The notes under the pieces were generated by a model that worked only from the letters and a program-made list of their open reading frames with translations, ran no database searches and was not told the DNA's origin. 64,000 nucleotides of DNA from Atherix ibis (Eukaryota > Arthropoda > Insecta > Diptera > Athericidae), in contig OY282609.1 in assembly GCA_958298945.1 (NCBI GenBank), forward strand, positions 45,413,393-45,477,392, written 5' to 3'. This document shows, piece by piece, positions 60,701 to 64,000 of this stretch; position 1 is the first letter of the stretch, and the number at the start of each line of letters is the position of its first letter. Both the position numbers and the translations under genes were made by a program.

Positions 60701-61960
60701 AGTAGTATATTTACGAGGAATATGAAGTAGTATATTTAAGAGGAAATTGCAGTAGTATATTTAAGAGGAATATGAAGTAGTATATTTAAGAGGAATATGA
60801 AGTAGTATATTTAAGAGGATTATGATGTAGTATATTTAAGAGGAATATGAAGTAGTATATTTAAGAGAAATATTCAGTAGTATATTTAAGAGGAATATGA
60901 AGAAGTATATTTAAGAGGAATATGAAGTAGTATATTTAAGAGGAATATGCAGTATTATATTTAAGAGAAATATGAAGTAGTATATTTAAGAGAAATATGC
61001 AGAAGTACATTTAAGAGGAATATGAAGTAGTATATTTAAGAGGAATATGAAGTAGTATATTTAAGAGGAATATGAAGTAGTATATTTAAGAGGAATATGA
61101 AGAAGTATATTTAAGAGGAATATGAAGTAGTATATTTAAGAGGAATATGCAGTATTATATTTAAGAGAAATATGAAGTAGTATATTTAAGAGAAATATGC
61201 AGAAGTACATTTAAGAGGAATATGAAGTAGTATATTTAAGACGAATATGAAGTAGTATATTTAAGAGGAATATGAAGTAGTATATTTAAGAGAAATATGC
61301 AGAAGTATATTTAAGAGGAATATGAAGTTGTATATTTAAGAGGAATATGAAATAGTATATTTAAGGGGAATATGAAATAGTATATTTAAGAGGAATATGA
61401 AGTAGTATATTTAAGAGAAATATGCAGTAGTATATTTAATAGTAATATGAAGTAGTATTATTAAGAGGAATATGAAGTAGTATATTTAAGAGAAATATGA
61501 AGTAGTATATTTAAGGGGAATATGAAGTAGCATAATTAAGAGGAATATTAAGTAGTATATTTAAGAGGAATATAAAGTATTATATTTAAAAGGAACATGA
61601 AGTAGTATATTTAAGAGGAATATGAAGTAGTATTTTTAAGAGAAATATGAAGTAGTATATTTAAGAGGAATATGCAGTAGTATACTTAAGAGGAATATGA
61701 AGTAGTCTATTTAAGAGGAATATGAAGTAGTATATTTAAGAGGAATATGCAGTAGTATATTTAAGAGGAACATGAAGTAGTATATTTAAGAGGAATATGA
61801 AGTAGTATATTTAAGAGGAATATGCAGTAGTGTATATAAGAGGAAGATGAAGTAGTATATTTAAGAGGAATATGCTGTAGTATATTTAAGAGGAATATCA
61901 AATCGTATATTTAAGAGGCATATGAAGTATAATATTTAAGAGAAATATGCAGTAGTATAT
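57720..61960. repeat. Fragmented further copies of the Zone IV 1.9-kb repeat
   Basis: Partial copies follow each other. GGAAATTGCAG is at 57,836, 59,917 and 60,742. GAAGTACATTT monomers are at about 58,096, 58,873, 59,148, 59,752, 60,178, 60,453, 61,007 and 61,202. AGCATAATT is at 58,572 and 61,529. The block 57,110-57,690 recurs at 61,366-61,946 (GTGTATATAAG at 57,575 and 61,831, AGCATAATT at 57,273 and 61,529, offset 4,256). The remainder of 6 in 4,256 is explained by the +7-bp scar at 59,457-59,488 and a 1-bp loss near 58,328. Confidence 0.8.
59457..59488 (+). repeat. Fold-back (inverted) template-switch scar, 32-bp monomer
   Basis: The unit reads GAAGTAGTACTACTGCATATTA instead of GAAGTAGTATATTTA in split terms: the 8 bases CTACTGCA are inserted and one T is lost (net +7). 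CTACTGCA is the reverse complement of TGCAGTAG, which belongs to the next monomer. The inverted arm 59,474-59,487 is an exact reverse complement of 59,494-59,507 (14 bp) across a 6-bp spacer. It also forms a 13/13 palindrome with one mismatch with 59,462-59,474. The paralog at 55,855-55,885 has the unchanged monomers, so the ancestral state is visible. This is the only inverted satellite sequence I found. Confidence 0.88.
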
Positions 61961-64000
61961 TTAAGAGGAATATGAAGTAGTATATTTAAGAGGAATATGA
62001 AGTATTATATTTAAGAAGAATATGAAATAGTATATTTAAGAGGAATATGAAATAGTATATTTAAAAAGAATATAAAGTAGTATATTTAAGAGGCATATGA
62101 AGTAGTATATATAAGAGGAATATGAAGTAGTATATTTAAGAGGAATATGAAGTAGTATATTTAAGATAAATATGTAGTAGTATATTTAAGAGTAATATGA
62201 AGTAGTATATTTAAGAGGAATATGAAGTAGTATATTTAAGAAGAATATGCAGTAGTATATTTAAGAGTAATATGAAGTAGTATATTTAAGAGGAATATGA
62301 AGTAGTATATTCAAGAGGAATATGAAGTAGTATATTTAAGAGAAATATGAAGTAGTATATTTAAGAGGAATATGAAGTAGTATATTTAGGAGGAATATTA
62401 AGTATTATATTTAAGATGAATATGAAGTAGTATATTTAAGAAGAATATGAAGTAGTATAATTAAGAGGAATATGAAGTAGTATATTTAAGAGGAATGTGA
62501 AGTAGTATATTTAAGAGAAATATGAAGTTGTATATTTATGAGAAATATGAAGTAGTATATTTAAGAGGAATATGCAGTAGTATATTTAAGAGGAATATGA
62601 AGTAGTATATTTAAGAGGAATATGAAGTAGTATATTTAAGAGGAATATGAAGTAGTATATTCAAGAGGAATATGAAGTATTATATTTAAGAGAAATATTC
62701 AGTAGTATTTTTTAGAGGAATATGTAGTAGTATATTTAAGAGGAATATGAAGTAGTATATTAAAGAGGAATATGCAGTATTATATTTAAGAGAAATATGA
62801 AGTAGTATATTTAAGAGGAATATGAAGTAGTATATTTTAGAGGAATATGAAGTAGTATATTTAAGAGGGATATGCAGTAGTATATTTAAGAGGAATATTA
62901 AGTAATATATTTAAGAGGAGTATGCAGTAGTATATTTAAGAGAAATATGAAGTTGTATATTTAATAGGAATATGAAGTAGTATATTTAAGAGGAATATGA
63001 AGTAGTATATTCAGGAGGAATATGAAGTAGTATATTTAAGATGAATATGAAGTAGTATATTTAAGATAAATATGCAGTAGTATATTTAAGAGCAATATGA
63101 AGTAGTATATTTATGAGGGAATATGAAGTAGTATATTTAGGAGGAATATTAAGTAGTATATTTAAGAGAAATTTTGAGTATTATATTTAAGAGGAATATG
63201 AAGTAGTATATTTAAGAGTAAGATGAAGTAGTATATTTAAGAGGAATATGAATTAGTATATTTAAGAGGAATATGAGGTAGTATATTTAAAAGGAATATG
63301 AAGTAGTATATTTAAGAGGAATATGCAGTAGTGTATTTAAGAGGAAGATGAAGTAGTATATTTAAGAGAAATATGCTGTAGTATATTTAAGAGGAATATG
63401 AAGTAGTATATTTAAGAGAAATATTAAGTCGTATATTTAAGAGGAACATGCAGTAGTATATTTAAGAGGTATATGAAGTAGTATATTTAAGAGGAATATT
63501 AAGTATTATATTTAAGAGGAATATGAAGTCGCATATTTAAGAGATATATGAAGTAGTATATTTAAGAGGAATACGAAGTAGTATATTTAAGAGGAATATG
63601 AAGTAGTATATTTAAGAGGAATATGAAGTATTATATTTAAGAGGTATATGAAGTAGTATATTAAAGAGGAATATTAAGTATAATATTTAAGAGGAATATT
63701 AAGTATAATATTTAAGAGGAATATGCAGTAGTATATTTAAGAGGAATATGAAGTAGTATATTTAAGAGAAATATGAAGTAGCATATTTAAGATGATTATG
63801 AAGTAGTATATTTAAGGAGAATATGCAGTAGTATATTTAAGAGGAATATGAAGTAGTATATTTAAGAGGAATATGAAATAGTATATTTAAGAGGAGCATG
63901 AAGTAGTATATTTAAGAGGAATATGAAGTAGTATATTTAAGAGAAATATGCAGTAGTATATTTAAGAGTAATATGAAGTAGTATATTTAAGAGGAATGTG
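61960..64000. repeat. Terminal part of Zone IV without long visible period
   Basis: TATATTTA monomers carry scattered variants (TTCAAGAGG, TTTATGAG, GCAGTATT, TTAAGTATAAT). Short strings recall 53,400-54,000 and 48,340-48,700: TTAAGTATAAT pairs near 63,675-63,715 resemble 48,590-48,640. One +1-bp unit occurs near 63,115 (TATGAGGGAATATG). The array runs off the window end in mid-monomer. Confidence 0.75.

Larger units (their letters stand above)
1..64000 (+). repeat. 25-bp tandem satellite array filling the window
   Basis: The window is a continuous head-to-tail array of a 25-bp monomer whose two halves read AAGAGGAATATG and AAGTAGTATATTT. About 2,560 copies are present, with no unique sequence between them and no orientation switch except one tiny scar near 59.47 kb. 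The consensus holds 11 A, 8 T, 6 G and 0 C. Common variants are GCAGTAG for GAAGTAG, TTAAGTA for TGAAGTA, TATGTTTA for TATATTTA, AGAGAAAT for AGAGGAAT and TTAGGAGG for TTAAGAGG. Stop codons close all six frames, because 25 mod 3 is 1 and each strand carries TAA, TAG or TGA in every unit or two. The array extends past both window ends. The species and chromosomal position cannot be read from the sequence; a centromeric or other heterochromatic location is an inference from array size and homogeneity. Confidence 0.99.
43740..64000. repeat. Zone IV: TATATTTA-type monomers with kilobase-scale duplications
   Basis: Monomers return to TATATTTA. The first 2.3 kb (43,740-46,080) is assembled from Zone II-like pieces: the +5-bp monomer at 43,956 and 45,986, AAGCATT at 45,247, and GATGTAGTATAATTAGGAG near 44,870 and 45,100. 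From 46.5 kb onward the landmark variants are different (GAATTTTTAAG, AAAGGAATATGCTG, AGAGACATGTGAAG, GCAGAAGTACATTT). The array continues past the window end. No gene is present. Confidence 0.85.

Noticed and set aside
1..64000. CRISPR array
   Set aside because: The repeats touch each other with no unique spacers. All differences are scattered point variants of the same 25-mer.
1..64000. TATA-box promoters in every monomer (TATATTTA, or TAAATATA on the other strand)
   Set aside because: The motif is part of a 24% GC repeat and occurs about every 25 bp without any downstream gene. There is no evidence that it drives transcription.
1..64000. Telomeric or simple microsatellite repeat
   Set aside because: No TTAGGG-, TTAGG- or TTTAGGG-type tandem runs are present. 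TTTAGGAGG is only a variant monomer. The period is 25 bp, not 2-8 bp.
1..64000. Transposon, tRNA, rRNA or other embedded gene
   Set aside because: I found no interruption of the array longer than about 10 bp anywhere, so nothing can be embedded in it.
1..64000. Naming the species or the satellite
   Set aside because: I do not recognise the monomer, and composition alone (24% GC, 25-bp unit) does not separate insect, mollusc, plant, protist or vertebrate hosts.

Overview
The whole 64-kb window is one uninterrupted AT-rich satellite DNA array. I see no genes, RNA genes, transposons or unique sequence. The repeat unit is 25 bp: a first half AAGAGGAATATG followed by a second half AAGTAGTATATTT. 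About 2,560 head-to-tail copies fill the window, all in one orientation, and the array runs off both ends. The consensus has 11 A, 8 T, 6 G and no C on the + strand (24% GC). Megabase-type arrays of this kind are typical of eukaryotic constitutive heterochromatin (centromeric, pericentromeric, subtelomeric or sex-chromosome blocks). The sequence alone does not identify the species, and I do not recognise the monomer as a named satellite.

The interesting structure lies above the monomer. Four zones can be read from diagnostic variants. Zone I (about 1-4,330) has TATATTTA monomers with short local duplications (275 and 300 bp). Zone II (about 4,330-12,740) has TATATTTA monomers in higher-order repeats (HORs) of 1.86-1.99 kb, duplicated in tandem at least twice. 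Zone III (12,741-43,730) is dominated by a single-base derivative, TATGTTTA. It holds an 8.7-kb tandem duplication (about 14.4-23.1 and 23.1-30.6 kb), a nested 2,375-bp HOR, 450-bp dimers, a recurring junction cassette in about 21 copies and a 3.6-kb dispersed duplication (35.2-38.9 and 41.4-44.5 kb). Zone IV (about 43,740-64,000) returns to TATATTTA monomers, with an almost exact 2,271-bp tandem dimer, a 450-bp dimer and another series of about 1.9-kb HORs.

Length differences between paralogous blocks are multiples of 25 bp wherever I measured them (725, 550, 250, 125, 50). This points to in-register unequal exchange or replication slippage. The rare out-of-register monomers (+4, +5, +7, +9 bp) serve as lineage markers. 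One of them, at 59,457-59,488, is a small fold-back template-switch scar and the only inverted satellite sequence I found. Offsets come from hand-located landmarks; block edges are approximate to about 25-50 bp.
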